64,000 bases of DNA from Trogon surrucura. Lineage: Eukaryota > Chordata > Aves > Trogoniformes > Trogonidae. The notes beneath the pieces are model-generated. The model made no database searches. It saw only the letters and a list, made by a program, of their open reading frames with translations, and was not told the origin of the DNA. The translations under genes were made by a program, and so were the position numbers. Position 1 is the first letter of the stretch; the number at the start of each line of letters is the position of its first letter. The stretch spans positions 28,790,084 to 28,854,083 of the forward strand of contig CM036624.1 in assembly GCA_020746105.1 (NCBI GenBank), given 5' to 3'. Shown piece after piece: positions 45,656-59,189 of this stretch.

Positions 45656-47640
45656 ACCAAGCTACAACGTTACTAGTTCTTAAAGTTGGTAATATTTACT
45701 GGGCAGAGCCAGAACTAGTATTCCAGATATCAGAAATTACGAAACTCAACAGTTTTCAGCAGCATATAACCTGCAAGTTAAATCAGGCACGGAATGGAAA
45801 ATGGTAACTTGTTAACTAATTTCTCTAAAGATTGCTAGAGAATTCTAGGAATGGTTCTCACGCAAATCCTAGGTTTTTACCAAAAACAGAAGTGTTACCA
45901 AACAGATCTGGTAACTGCAACCAAATAGGACTAGTGAAATGTCAGCCTATCTTCTACGGAAGGAAGGAACGCTTGTTAACAAGTCTGCTACATTGCTCTG
46001 TAAGGAGGAATGAGCCAATACACCTGGGCAAGACAGCATAATTGGATTTCCAGAAAGCTTTTTGCATTGTTTCCTACTAAAAGCTCTTAAACTAAGATAT
46101 CAGCAGATTTATTAATGACCATTTATAGATGGAGAAGGACAAATCATAGGAATAAGTTAAAGAAGGGTGAGAAGAGGGTATGAAAGCATATCATATGAAA
46201 GTTCTGAAGAGGCAAAAATTAAGAGTCCCAAACGGGTCTGTATAGGCATATCTTGTTCAGTAAATTAAAAAAGGTGATGAGCACATAAGAGAGAAAGCTC
46301 ATGCCCTGTACAGAATGATTCAGAAAAATAAACACTCAGACTGAATGACAAGGACTGCAGAAGGTTGTCCTCATACTAAGCAAATGGATGATAAAAATCA
46401 GCAGCTGAAATTCCATGCTCATAAATGCAAACTAACACAATGAAAAAGACAACTCTGCTATAGTACTTAAACCAACAACCTCATTAGGTATTACCATGCA
46501 GGAAGAGATTCCAGGGCCACTATGATTAGTTCTCTGGAAATAACAGCTCACAGGTGGTTAATGGAACAGTGGAGCAGGGGACATAAAAGAGATCATCATA
46601 ATTTGTCTGTATGAACACTAAGCATTACCAGTTTAAATATCACACACAGGTACAACCTTCCCTCTAGAAAAGACAGAGCTGACCTGAAAATGGTGCAGGA
46701 AGGTGAACCAACACTTTCATAAAAGAAACTAAAAAGCTACGATTTTTGAGCTAGAAGAGGAAACACAAAGAAATAGGGCAAACATACAGAAAATAATTAT
46801 TCATTGGTTCTTTTAACACAACAACAATGCAGAACTAAATTTCAGTGCAAAAGCTTGAAAATAATTCCATGTAAAACAGTTATATTGTGGACTTCCACCA
46901 CCATGAGGTGCTATGAGTGTTAAATATATAAATTGGCTTTAATGCATTGAAAAAATCCATCATCAGCATTTAAATTTAAAGAGAGAGAGATACAACCTCT
47001 GCTCAGAAATCTGCTCCACACTGCAGTATACTGGGAGGTTACACAGATAAAATTATCACTGTAAAACCAACCTACACTTAGCAATCTTCACCTTAGCATC
47101 TGCTGCCAGCCATTTCAAGACAAGATATTGACCCCAAAGAGCTTGAGATTACCTTCTCCTGTGCTCTCCCCAGTCCAAATAATAATTGATATTAGTAGCA
47201 CAGCTTTCCTCCCAGGAAAAAAAAATAAACAGGGATATCTTCCACCCACAATACCTATAATCTGAAGTCTCCGTCAACAGTATCAAATAATTTCTCCACC
47301 TCTCCTTTCAAAGTTTGCTATTAAAAGTTACCCAACACATTCACATTTTACTTGGCATGCCTATTTTAAGTCAATGTCCTGAAATTCCTATCATACCTCC
47401 GTAGCACAACTATTTCCCTGACAGCACAGAAAGCAGCAGAGCGTTCTACACAGCCAAGGGATGCAGCAATACTAGAAACTGACCTCGCATTATGATTCCA
47501 TCTTCAAACTGACACGGGCTTTGCCGCAAATAAAAATATTTTACAACAAAATAAATTAAAACCCCCCAAAAAGGCAAAATCCTCTATGGAACCTCTACTC
47601 TTCTATCACGTGAAACTAGAAATCCACTGACTCAACAGAA

Positions 47641-48360
47641 AGCTTCCCGGCTCTCACCTCTTCGAGCATCCGCCGCTTGTGGCTTCCCACGGACCGACAA
47701 GACGCTGGGCCTCCCCCCGCGGGAGCCGGGCACGGCCGGCAAAGCCAAGCGCCTGACCCTGCTCGCCCTCGCCCCTGCGGATCCGCCGGAGCCTGCCGAG
47801 AAGGAGCCCACGTCAAGATTCACAACATCGCCAAGAACGCAGAGGCTCCCCGGCCCAGGGGACCGACAGCCCTGGGGGGCGAAACCGCACCCCAGAAACA
47901 CCGTCACCGCCTCGGCCGCCCGAGGAGCGCGGGGGCAGAGCCCAGCGCGGCCGCGGCTCCTCCGCGCGCTCCAGCCCCTGCCCCGGCCCGCGCGTGCCTC
48001 ACCAACGGCCGCGGCGCGACCGTTACAACAACCCCTCAGAACCCTCCTCCCGAGCCGCCGGGCAGGGGGAGACCCCCGCACCCACCCGCGCACCGAAGGC
48101 GGCGGAAAAAAAAAAATGAAGAAAAAAAAAAGAGAGACAGAGAGAGGCGGCTCCACAGCGACCACCGCTTCGCGCCCCGCAGCTGCCGCCAGCACAGCCC
48201 TCGGCCGGGCCCCGCGGGGTTAACCCCTCGGCCGCCCGCCCCCCGGCTCGCATTGGCCGCGCGGTTGCCGGGAGACCGGCAACACGGGCCTGCACCCAGC
48301 CCGGCGGGCCGCGGAGCAGGTGCCGGCCCGGCCGCGGCCCGGCGGGGTGAGGAGGGGCAG
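47641..48360 (-). promoter_or_regulatory. SSX2IP: CpG island, SSX2IP promoter and first exon
   Basis: This 0.7-kb block is very GC- and CpG-rich in an otherwise AT-rich region, just upstream of SSX2IP. On the minus strand it has two strong donors, GAG|GTGAGA at 47,658 and TTG|GTGAGG at 48,003. Either could end a non-coding first exon. A purine-rich A tract interrupts it at about 48,107-48,142. There is no TATA box, as expected of a broad promoter. Confidence 0.85.
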
Positions 48361-48399
48361 GGCCCCAGCACGTTGGCACGTTGCACAATCACCGACAGA

Positions 48400-51300
48400 A
48401 AAGTGGCTTAAAAACCAGTTACCTCCCCAGGCAGGTGAAAATTACTTTGTGTAGGAACTGACAGGAAACTGACCGCACATTCCATACTGATTATTGTTTT
48501 GGCTTCTAATATCCTTACAATAACAATAATAAATATTTTTAATAACTACATTTTTTTAGAGTTATTTAAGGCCTCAGAAATCATTCCTTGCAGTGCAGAA
48601 GAAACGTTGCATTTGATGACTGGGGCTAATTGCAGAGACTTTGGACCTTTGCAGCAGGTGTACTCGGGAGGAAGCAGCTTACACAGAATATAACAAGTTA
48701 GTGGTGATGGCGAGTGGGACAGACTTTGTTCACAGGAAGGATTAAGCTCCTTGAGCTTTAAATGATTAATACGTGGGGTGGGTGGTGCTGAATTCCCTTT
48801 GTCCATTTGATCTTAGCAGCTGTTCTGAAGTTGATGCTATTCAGAGGAGAACTCCCCCAAGCACTTTGCTGTGCATCATGGGGCGGGTTTGGTTTAGGTT
48901 TTTTTAAAGGGCTGGCTGGGAGAGGAGAAGTCTTTGTGGGATGTGTTCAGGAAATTTTACCAACACAGCTCTTTGCTGGTAATGCACCAATTTGGTGTAA
49001 CATAGTCTTCATAAACCACAGTGAGAATTAAAACACACCATTCTAAAATGGTTCATAACAAGGTGGCATACAAGTAAGATTTTGGTGGTGTCACTGGAGG
49101 TGTTGGTATAGGATAACATCAAGTATTTGTTGCACTCTTGATTAATATCATAAAAATCCTGCAATGGATGTCAGTAACCCAAATTTTAACAGTACCATTC
49201 CTTAAACACTTTTTTTCTTCTTTACTTGGCTTTGCTCAAATCGAATTGATCAAATTATCTGGAGACTCACTTTATTTTGCTTTATAATTCAGCAGTTCAG
49301 AAAAAAAATCTTTTGGTATTTCATAGCTGCTCCTCTCTGGGATCATTATCCTTAAAATTAATTTTAGTCCCATTTCTTTTATGAGCATAGTTTATAGAAT
49401 AAATTATTAGATAAATTTTGAAGATGCATTTATCATTTCTTCTTTGTAATCCTTTGCTAAAAAGCTGGGTTATGAATTATAATGGGAAAAATATTAAAGA
49501 ACCAGGGGAAACTAGATGCTTTGGGAAATACATAAAAAATTCCTCTAAAAACTTAGACTCAAGCTGTATTAAACTGTAACATGGACAGGAGGGCAAACAG
49601 GCTGCTACGGTTCAGAAAGAGATGGACCAATGCACCGTTTGTTTGCATTTCAATTCAAACTCATCTTCCTAAGTACATTCAAAAATGCTGTTTGCTGGAG
49701 AGGTTTCTATAGCCGTGTCCGGCTTCATTACGAATCAGCAGGGCTGATGAACCGTGGACTAGCAGAAGCTCATTAAAATGTCTGATCCTGTTATGCAATA
49801 GGCCAGTGGCAGCCTGTGACTCCTTTATTGTCTCTTGATGTAAGAACTGTGTCTCAACAAAGCCCAGCTCATAGGGCTTTCATGTCTCTTTGTGGAGATG
49901 CATAAAAATAACCTCCTAAGCCAGCCTGTGGGTTGTGCTGTGCACTGGTAAAGGCTTTAAGGTCTGTCCTTGGTTCCAGCTCACACATTAGAAGCTCCAG
50001 TCATGCAGTGACCTTCACAGACACCTCTGGAGCTCATTGGAGGCTCTGAAGATGTGTAGACATACAGTAAGATTTACGTGGCCTTTACATACTTAAGCCT
50101 ACCTGTGTGATCCAGCTCCTCCTCTATCCCACTGCCCCCCTACAGAGGAGTCACTTGGCTCAGAATCTAAAAGACATTCTTTACCTGAAACTTCCCTCTG
50201 CTTTTACACTTGGACTGTGAGATTTCAAGCTCATCCCTGTTAGATTACAAAAAGTAGAGGAAAAAACCCTCCTATCTTTGCCCAGGGTTTTGACCAAGCA
50301 CACCAACAGTCACAAAAGTATCGCTTGCATGAGATCTTGTTTGCTGCTCACCCAAGCCTTTGTGCCAAACCAGTGCCACAGAAAGATTAAGCATCAGTGA
50401 TCCAAGGTGATACAACACAAAAAGGATGCTGACTCTGCAGCAAAGAAACTACAGCCAAAACTTTTGAACAAGAGTGCCTCAGGGTGAGTGACAAGATGCC
50501 AACTAAATCACAAGCTATCAGTTTCATTGCTCCTTCACAAACTTTGTCTACACTGTTATGCTTTTGCACAGGCCCTGGTTTTTATTGCATCCTCGTCTGA
50601 GTCAGTTCAGCTCACTAATTCTGTGGAGTTTGGGGTTTTTTGTTGGTCTAGTGTTCCAACAGCTCAGCAAGTGAATTGGCTCACAGAGGGTTCCACATAT
50701 TCTAGAGACTGTACCAGACAATTGAGGGGATAAGAGAGGGAAAAGAAGGAATGGGGAGGGGAATGGGACTTCCAAATTTCAGTGTCAATGAGGCATTAGA
50801 TCACACATCTCTTTCATGGAGCTACACCCTCACATTTCTGTCCCCTGGTTAAGGATAGGAGCAGATATGCACCTCATTTAACTGTCTCCACACACAGGCA
50901 CCATAGGCACCCAAATCTTCCTTTCCATTCTGAGAGGCAGGCACCAGGTAAGCTTTTCTTGGATTTACCCCAGACACCTTTGGAGAAGGATAAAACATCA
51001 GATGGCTACAACGCCTGCAGCAACTCGGATTCACTTCTCAAATCTTTTGGACTATTACTAGTTCAAGGAACTACTTCCATGCGGCAGGGAGCAGCACAGA
51101 CAATGCCATTTAATCCAACTGTGTTGACGGGTTTCAGTGATGCAAATACTTCATGAAAAATTTGGATCTCAGTAGCTATAGCAACTCATGCCGTGAAACA
51201 GTTGTTCCTCTTCCCACTGTGTCCTGTGCTACACATACACCATCTTCAGAGATTATGTGTAATATTTTGCAGGTCTGCTTCAAGCTCCATCTGAAACAGC

Positions 51301-53990
51301 TTTTCAAAAATTTGTTCAATATCTCACATTCGTGAAATATCGCTATAGGCTGGGCTAAATGTCACTGAACCTCACACATTTAACTGCTCTCCTTTATTTA
51401 GACAGCTGCTGAGATAGTTGGACAAATGTCATTACCAAACACAGAGGTGCTCAAAAGTGTTTGAAATTGTTGTAATGTGTTCATAAAGGAAGAGCAGCAA
51501 AAAGTATCATCAGAGAAATTAAGATAAGCACTGACAGCTTGTGAGAAGCAGCAAAATAGCATTTCAGGGGAAAGAAGGGAATGAAGTGTTAGTGTGGTGT
51601 CCACAAAAAACAGTCTCTGGCTTATCTGACACCTCCCCAGTCACAGAAATGAGACTTTTTTTTATTTTTGGCAAATAAAACATCCCTGTGCTGTTATTCA
51701 GCATCCCAAAATACACACAGAACCCCAAACTGAAGGGTTTTCAGATAAAAAAGAGCAGGAGTGGTGTTATAATTTTTAACATATGAAAACTGAGGCACCA
51801 AAGTATTAAGTGTGTGTTCAGGGAAGACCATTCCACAACTAAGGGCTGTCATTTATTTTCTTAGCTCCCATTTTATATCATTAGAATATTAAATTCTAAT
51901 AGAAATATGCCCCTGACACTCTCGCAGGATTTCACTATTCATTTTGCACTCCTACGGAGCAGCACAGGCCTCTGAACTACCAAGAATGATGCTGTATGAA
52001 GTATAAATCTCCTTCCATGAGAAAATTTATGGCAGCATCATTTATTGATTGTAGAAAGAATTATACACATGTAAGAAGAGAAGAATTAAAGCTTTCACCC
52101 AGTGCCACTATCAACCATACAGTGAAGTATTTAGGAAAGTAAAATTTTTAGAATCATAGTTTACCACAGTACAATCCTTTCAGTCTGAGGCCTGCAAAGT
52201 AGCACTAAGTATCAGAAAAACAACATAACATAACGATTTTAGTCCTCTCTCTCTTTAGCTGGTCTGTGACTAGCTTGCAGAGCAATTAAACTAGTTATCC
52301 ACGGTCAACACAGCTGATACTGTGGTTTTTAAGCATCCTCAGCTGCAAAGAGTTTCAAATGATGCCTCTCCCATGGGAGGTGTTTCATGTCACACCACTG
52401 GAGTATAGTCTGAGGTAGGTTGAGTTTACTACTTAAAGACACTTAAATCAAAATCCTTCTTTTTTGTTTTAGGATAAGTTCAGCAAAACAGTAAGGAAAC
52501 AACTGTGTATGTGATTCTTCATCACCCCTCAGTCTGGCAAGTGCTGACGCATGAGTGCCTACATACAACTTAAACTTCACATGCACAAGTACCATTACCT
52601 GTTTGGAAAAAAAAGGTAGATATCACAACAGACTACTAGCAGAAGGGAAACTGTTTTGCAAAAATGCGATGTTCAAGTTAATATCTTAGAAATAAAATCA
52701 AATACCTACTGTTTAAAATAAAATTTAAGGGCAACAATATGGAAGTGAACCGTGTATTTCAGCTCTGCCAAGACAAGCTGTCTCTGCAGAAAGCTGGCAT
52801 ATCTCCTGCATGCTGCGCCTGCAATAGAAAAGCAAAGACAAAACCAAAAATGCAGAAAATATTTTATAATCAGAATGTTGAAAATAATTAGAAAACCTTG
52901 GTAATGTGAGTTGTTTCCTCCTTGGTTCTTAATTTGAAACCTGCACAAAGAAACTTCTCATTCACTTATTGCAGTTTAAACATGACAAATACAGGTAGCG
53001 TAATAGCTCTCTGTCCACAACTGGAAAGATAATGATGAGTAACTTGTTATTAATGGTCTCTAAGGTAATAGTTCAAGAAAGGTTTCCTGTTATTTGAAGA
53101 AATAATGTGAGCTTCTTTAAAATCAGATTGAGGCCAACAAATGGATCTTTAACCATGTCCTTAAGTGAAATATTTTTTGTAGAATTGTTATCAGGAATTG
53201 CATTCGAGAAAACACCTAAATGTCTCACTTGTAAGCTTAGGTTATTTTTTTGAATGTCTGTAGAAAAAAAACATCTAATGTTGTATGTTGTGAGCATGGT
53301 AACAGCTGTGTTACGCACATCTTGAGTCACTGTCTAGGCTGTGACGTGTGCTACCAGGACACTGATTATTATTACATCAGGCCCCTTTTAAATGAAAACC
53401 AGTATTCTATATCACACACTTGAATTTACAAGAAGTTAAAGAGTGCCCTTTTGAAATGCAGCCAAAGAAATCTTTGGAGTGGAGCATAAGAAGAACCCAG
53501 AAGGGGAAATAAAAAAGGCCTTTTTTCAAATAAATAGTCTCAGGAAGAATGGCAGAAAAGGTTTGTTTTCATTTTGAAATCACTTCAACTGCTGAAAATC
53601 ACAAAAGAAAAAATATGAGTCATACAAAATATTTGGTTTAGGTCTGATCATAAATTATACTGTCATTTTTGTCTCTATATCCACATAGATGACAGTCACC
53701 TTTCCCTGGTGACTACTTGCTGGATTTTGAATGGCAGTTACAAAATGAGGTTAGGGATCCCTCAGCTAGAATAAACCAATCTGGGTTTTAATTTCAAACA
53801 TCCAGTATTCTGTGTGTGTGAAATTGCCAAGAGAAGGAATATGTGTTTCATAAGAAAAAAGAGCCTATATTCCCCTTTCATATTATCTGTCGCAAAAGGA
53901 AGAACTTTTTAGTACTACAGTTAGGTGCCAGGATATAACGTAATCAGCTGATTTAGTGCAAAGCTTTAGAGCAGAGGATTTCAGACATTA
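48400..53990. other. Intergenic, upstream of SSX2IP
   Basis: Mostly AT-rich sequence. No recognisable gene, CR1 tail or LTR was seen. Short open frames are scattered at chance level. Confidence 0.6.
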
Positions 53991-53991
53991 C

Positions 53992-54088
53992 TACCTGCAG
54001 TCGCCTCTTTCCGGAGGTAACTGCCTCTGGAATATCAACCAGAACAGCTAAGAGGGGAACATCTATTCCTTCCTGACACAGTTTTCTC
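53992..54088 (-). other. Exon-like open segment (unassigned)
   Basis: This 97-bp minus-strand segment has acceptor CTTTCCAG and donor CAG|GTAGTA. One frame is open and reads RKLCQEGIDVPLLAVLVD and onward to GKRRLQ. I do not recognise the protein. It could be chance. Confidence 0.2.
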
Positions 54089-54438
54089 CTGGAAAGGAAA
54101 AAACCCACAATGTGACTGCGCAGCACAGACAGCGAGGGATGAATCGTGCTGGTGCGGGGAGACCTCGCACAAGAGAATGCCTGGAGAAAAGCTGGGAGCA
54201 GAGGGGCTCACAGGCAGCATCATTGCTCATGCTTCTATTACTAAAGTAGGGCTCAGTGCCACCTCCAAGTGGGAATTTAATCATGGAAACTACTAGCACA
54301 AAATAATACACAGATCCATTGTCATGGGATGCAAGTGTACAGAGATGAAAGGAAAACCCTTCCCTTTCAGGGGGAAAGAGCCACCGTGCAATCCTGGCAA
54401 TGCCTCACGGCTGCACTAAGTCCTCAGAGCTGCAGGGT

Positions 54439-54516
54439 TATCCTGTGACAGGCTTATACATTGCCTTAATGATATTTGTGCTACTTGTCAAATACAGAAA
54501 TACAATGAATTAAAAG
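54439..54516 (+). repeat. 78-bp exact duplication, copy 1
   Basis: Identical base for base to 56,639-56,716. About ten further bases upstream are also similar. The sequence begins TATCCTGTGACAGG and ends AATGAATTAAAAG. Confidence 0.95.
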
Positions 54517-54637
54517 AGAGATCATAGATCTTGAGCAGCTGTACATGCGGACCTGAGAATAGGCGAGAAACACAGCAATCCAATTCCCATCATTCTGCAG
54601 AGGCATAACTGGTCTGCTTTTAAGTACATACATACAT

Positions 54638-54775
54638 GGGTTCGATTCCCGTTCGGTTCTCACGTGTTGCCTCACCTAGTCGAGAGGTGGCGTCCCTTTC
54701 CACAATAGGGAGGTTGGATTAAAATGATCTCTACGGTCCCTTCCAGCCCAGGCCATTCTATGATTCTATGATTTT
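54638..54775 (+). mobile_element. CR1-tailed, tRNA-derived SINE fragment
   Basis: It begins with a perfect tRNA B-box (GGTTCGATTCC) in the tRNA-Ile-like context GGGTTCGATTCCCGTTCGG. A short body follows (CACCTAGTCGAGAGGTGGCG), then a CR1-like 3' end with AATGATCTCTACGGTCCCTT and the tail ATTCTATGATTCTATGAT. This is the architecture of the avian CR1-mobilised SINEs such as TguSINE1. The A-box half of the tRNA head is absent, so the copy is 5'-truncated. Confidence 0.75.
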
Positions 54776-56638
54776 TTAATGTTAAAAAGAGTAAAAAGCT
54801 TTTATAAGCAAGGTAACACAAAATATTAATTTAGAGAAAATTTTGCATTTTTTTAACATTGTTTTCTTCCAGTCTTGAGGTCTCACAGACATTCAACTCT
54901 AAGCTTATTGCTGAAAGAGGTGCTGAGCTCCACTGCAGCTTCTGTCGGCTGGGGACCGTGGCACTGTGGGGCAGAGGGAGGATGGGCCACTCACAGTCTG
55001 CCTGACCAGCTCCCTGGTTCAGGTCTCAGATTTGTTGGGGGCCAATGTCAGGTCATTCATCTCTTCCTCTTTTCCTGAGTAATGCCTAAATGCACTCTGC
55101 ATGACCAGAATGTGGATTTAAAATTGCTTCTCTTTAGTCAAAAGATGGAGGTAGCCTGCCAGAGCCTTTGAAGGGAGAGACTCGTGCTGTGATTCCTGCT
55201 GAGAAGGGGCTCTGAGCAAGGAGTAAAGTTAAATGTCTAAACATAGTAAAATCCATTAATAATTTCAAATCTAAGCGCTTATTTTCTGCAGAAAATTGTG
55301 CATACTGGAGCTATTTGAACTCCTACTCTTCAGGGGTAGTAAGCCAGGCAGAAAATAACACTGCACTTCATTTCAGTGGAACAATAGTGGCATCCAGTGG
55401 TCAGTCAGCAAATTTCCAAGCACTCCTTCCTCAGCGTTTCACGGGGATCTTGTGGTCTGCTCAGGTATCTCCTATTCTGTCCTTCATAGCTCTTTCTCTG
55501 TGTGTGTGGTGGGCAACAACACTTGTTGAAAATGGGGTGTATTTGAAGATGGCGTATCTTGGCGGGAAGAGTAAAACACATTTCCTAAAGCCTGATAATT
55601 AAAAAGTTCATTCTCTGAGGCCCTATTGCAGTTAGCAAGTACTTGTACAGAGGGCAGAGCTGGCCTTGGTGCAAACACATTTGATCTAAAGACCGTTCTT
55701 GTCTCGAATGAGGGCAAACAAACTGTAATACATCATTGCAGTATGTTCTGTTTAGTTCCTCTGATTGTCTAGAGGAACATCTGTGTGCAGCTTTATAAAT
55801 CGCCAGAAGTAATACTTTGTTTTCTATAAATCCCTGGAAAATTATTTTTGCCGTGTCATTAAAGTGAGTTGCATCATGTCTCCTTACTAGTCACTTACAT
55901 TATGAAAAATATCATTGCATTGTGTAGCTTTGCACCATTTCTGCCTAGACCAAAAGTACGTTTTTAGAGGAGAACATGATTTTTCATGTTTGGTTTTAGA
56001 GTCTCACCTTTAAATTGTAGATGGAGACCTTCCATTCACAGCAGGCTGATCATCTTAATGCCCATCACCTCTCCTCCTGCACAGGAAAGAGAGTGTTTGT
56101 CCCGTCAGACCTCCAAGTAGTTTGTTTATATCCGTCTTCCGCTATTCCATTTAGACTTCAGCTAAAGCAATGAACCTAACCCTGACTTGGTAATGACAAA
56201 AGTGTTTGCTGCAGTTTCATTTCTACAGGAAACAAAATGTTGTAATGCTGCGATAACTCAGAAAAAAATTGCAATAAAATCACCCTAAAAGTTTATAAGA
56301 AGATAATGTTCTTTCCCCCCTGACAAACGTTTAAAGATTCATCCAGAGCACTGCGATTTGAGTTGTACATCTTCACAGCAAACATATATTTGCACATCTA
56401 CCAAGGGGAGAACTAAATACTTTTAATCCTGGATTCATATCTCTGCAGTGTAGATATTGATACACCGTCCAATATTCTCACAAGTAATTGTGAATGCCAC
56501 AAATAGTTTATCTGTTCAATTTCCACCTTAAAACGTCAAAGTAATATCATAAAATATATATCAAAGCTTTCCATCTGCCTGTTCTGATAGCATTCATCTC
56601 TGGCCTAGATATAAGTTAAATATAAATTCTGTAGGGTT
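54776..56638. other. Intergenic
   Basis: No gene or identifiable repeat was recognised between the SINE fragment and the second 78-bp copy. Confidence 0.6.
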
Positions 56639-56716
56639 TATCCTGTGACAGGCTTATACATTGCCTTAATGATATTTGTGCTACTTGTCAAATACAGAAA
56701 TACAATGAATTAAAAG
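56639..56716 (+). repeat. 78-bp exact duplication, copy 2
   Basis: Partner of 54,439-54,516, exactly 2,200 bp further on and in the same orientation. This copy sits in ordinary AT-rich sequence and may be the source. Confidence 0.95.
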
Positions 56717-59147
56717 TATGTGTTGTGACATCTGACAGAGAGAAACTGAGTGAATTTCTTTGAAAAGTTCAGAGAAGTTTACTACCCTTTGAGTATATGG
56801 CTGTCGAGTGACAGAAGGGGCATCCTATGGAGGGGAGAGAGGAATATTGTTCTGCTGTGGTTGGTAGGTGCTTTCTGCCTAACAAATGACCTTAACTGTT
56901 TTATGCATTTTATGCAGGCTTATGAAATTCCCGATTCTGATTTTGTATAGGTTTCTCCCCCTCGCTTCTTTTCCCCTCCCTCTCTTCAGATGTGCAAGGA
57001 CACAACTCAGTCCCCATTGAAGTAAATGTAAAGACTCCCACTGACTGCAGTGGGAATTGGGTTAAATCTCTACAACAACAATTACATGCCCAATTGCTTT
57101 TTACTGCTCACTTAAAAATGCATTCTTTGAAACACTACCAATATTTGTAAAGGCTGGAAGTTTAATGTGCCAAACTATTTAGGTTATTTGGAGACCTATT
57201 TTCCACCAGTGCCTGAGGATTAAAATAAATGCTATGAAAGAGTGTTATTTACATTCTGCATTTATAACAGAAGTGTTTATATTGCATCATTATTCTTCAC
57301 AGTGATTTTCCCCTAAATGCCAAAGCTTTGCTGCTTTGAAGTCAGAGGGAGATCTGCCATTGGCTTCATTTGAACTGAAACTGGGAGCTAGCATGAGAAA
57401 AAGGGGATGCAGCTTTCAGAGCATTATGAGAGACAAGTCTTGTGAAAGACTCTTACCAGAGCCCTGTGCTGACCACCTCTTCTGGAGATCATCCTTACCC
57501 CATCCACTCCTGTCTGCTGAGCATCAAAAGCTGAGCATTAATTTGGTGGTGCCTGTAAATAGTGCCTAAAGTGACTGTGATGATTTGAGAGTGACTTGCA
57601 GAGCTTTAACCCTATTCTGCAAGTGGTAATGTGCACCAGCTCAGCGCTCTAAATTGCAGTCCTGACTCTAAAATACAAGCTCCATGTAAAAGTGCATGTG
57701 AGAAGATACCGCAGAAATTAATCACCCGTCAGAGATCCTTTACTTGGCCTCTGAGACTGAAAAAAGTAGTCACTGAAGGAAAACAGTGCAATCCTCATCC
57801 TATAAAATCTACTTGAAAGAAATGCTATAATTAAAATAACCCTGAATCTCACAAGCATGGCCTGGAGGAAGACTCTAAGATCTGAATTTGGCTGCATGCC
57901 TAATGACTTTTACTACAGAAGCACCAGCTTCCTTCATTATCAGCATTCCCTCTGAATGTACAAACGCAGTCACTGCCAGAGAGCTCATTCCAACTATAAC
58001 AGACAAAGTTTAGGCATCTTTTTAAACAAACATAGCAGGTACTCTCTGCATAGGCTTGGAAATAATTCTGGGTAATGCTGTTAGGCACCATAAGGAGGCA
58101 AGTCAGATTCTGGGAAATTAATTAAAATGGTTATAGAATTTTTTTTTTTACTTGACAGAATGTTGACAAAGGACATGTTGAAAGCAAATAGCCTCAAAAC
58201 CCATTCATCTACCCATAAAAAAACAGATCAGTGAACAAAAATAAGCATGAGTATACAAATTAAAGTTGAGAATACCTACATACTGTTAATTTCAGCATTA
58301 TGTCAGTGTAAGAGGTTTGCAGATCCTCTAAGAGGGACAGAATTTTCCAGGAATTAGAAGGATACATCTCATTGTGCTATAATGTACTGATATGCTCACT
58401 GCTCAGATTTAAAAGCATTTCAAGATCATATCTTAATATGCTGCAGTAATAAAAAACCGCAATAGTTTCTGGTGTACAATACTGTTTCTCCAGAACTGTT
58501 ACTAGAGTAAAAAATTGCTCTTTTGCTAATTCGATAAAGGTAAATTATTTAAGAGCAACCTATTAAAAAAATCTCAAGATTAAGATTGACATATGAGCAC
58601 TTTGTTTTCGCAGGGCTTTTAGTAAGTATAGAAAGCTTTTCCACAAAACCATAGGCCGAGAAGATGGCTTCTAACTCTTATTTTCTTCATTTCACCCTGT
58701 GACTACTGCCACAGTTTTTGCCCAAAAGCTTTAATTTTTTTACAGTTTAAATTCTTATGGTCAAGTTTATCTGCATAGCATACTTTCCTTGCTTGATTAG
58801 TAAGATGTTATTATGACGCTAGAGATGAACGTTTTCAGTACAACTAAGAACCCTGAGAAACCAGGGCAAAGCTGGAGATTGCTGAACACAGCAATATGAA
58901 AGGATTTTAATGTGGGACAGAAGTATATGGAACTTTATCATCTATTTTAATGGCAATGGATCAAGCAAATACTTCTGGACTAGTAAAAATTGGTTGTGCA
59001 ACAGGACAGCCATGATACAAGAAATGGTCAGTTGTGTCCATATACCTGGTTAGTTAAAGCAAACAATCCTCCTCCTCGAATCATTTTCTTAGTTCTCCCT
59101 CTTGCAGGGTCTGGGCAGTATCTGACTGCTGCAACACTGCTGTCAGT
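56717..59147. other. Intergenic
   Basis: AT-rich sequence in which no gene, RNA or repeat could be identified. Confidence 0.6.
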
Positions 59148-59189
59148 AAGTGCAATACAAATGGGAGGGTGAAGTGCAATACAAATGGG
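59148..59189 (+). repeat. Short tandem direct repeat at the LTR 5' boundary
   Basis: The 18-bp sequence AAGTGCAATACAAATGGG occurs at 59,148-59,165 and again at 59,172-59,189, separated by 6 bp. The LTR body follows immediately. Confidence 0.9.

Larger units (their letters stand above)
39714..47657 (-). other. SSX2IP: SSX2IP long 5' UTR intron region
   Basis: About 7.9 kb separates the ATG exon from the CpG island. It is AT-rich with A/C-rich low-complexity patches and no coding exon. One short exon-like segment (41,453-41,497) has both splice signals and may be an untranslated exon. Confidence 0.65.

Noticed and set aside
47632..48411. Long open frames on both strands in the GC-rich block (up to 244 codons).
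   Set aside because: GC-rich sequence has few stop codons. The Pro/Ala/Gly/Arg-rich translations resemble no protein, and a CpG-island promoter explains the block.
54640..54665. A tRNA gene suggested by the perfect B-box.
   Set aside because: No A-box or cloverleaf can be built upstream, and a CR1-type tail follows. It is a SINE head fragment.
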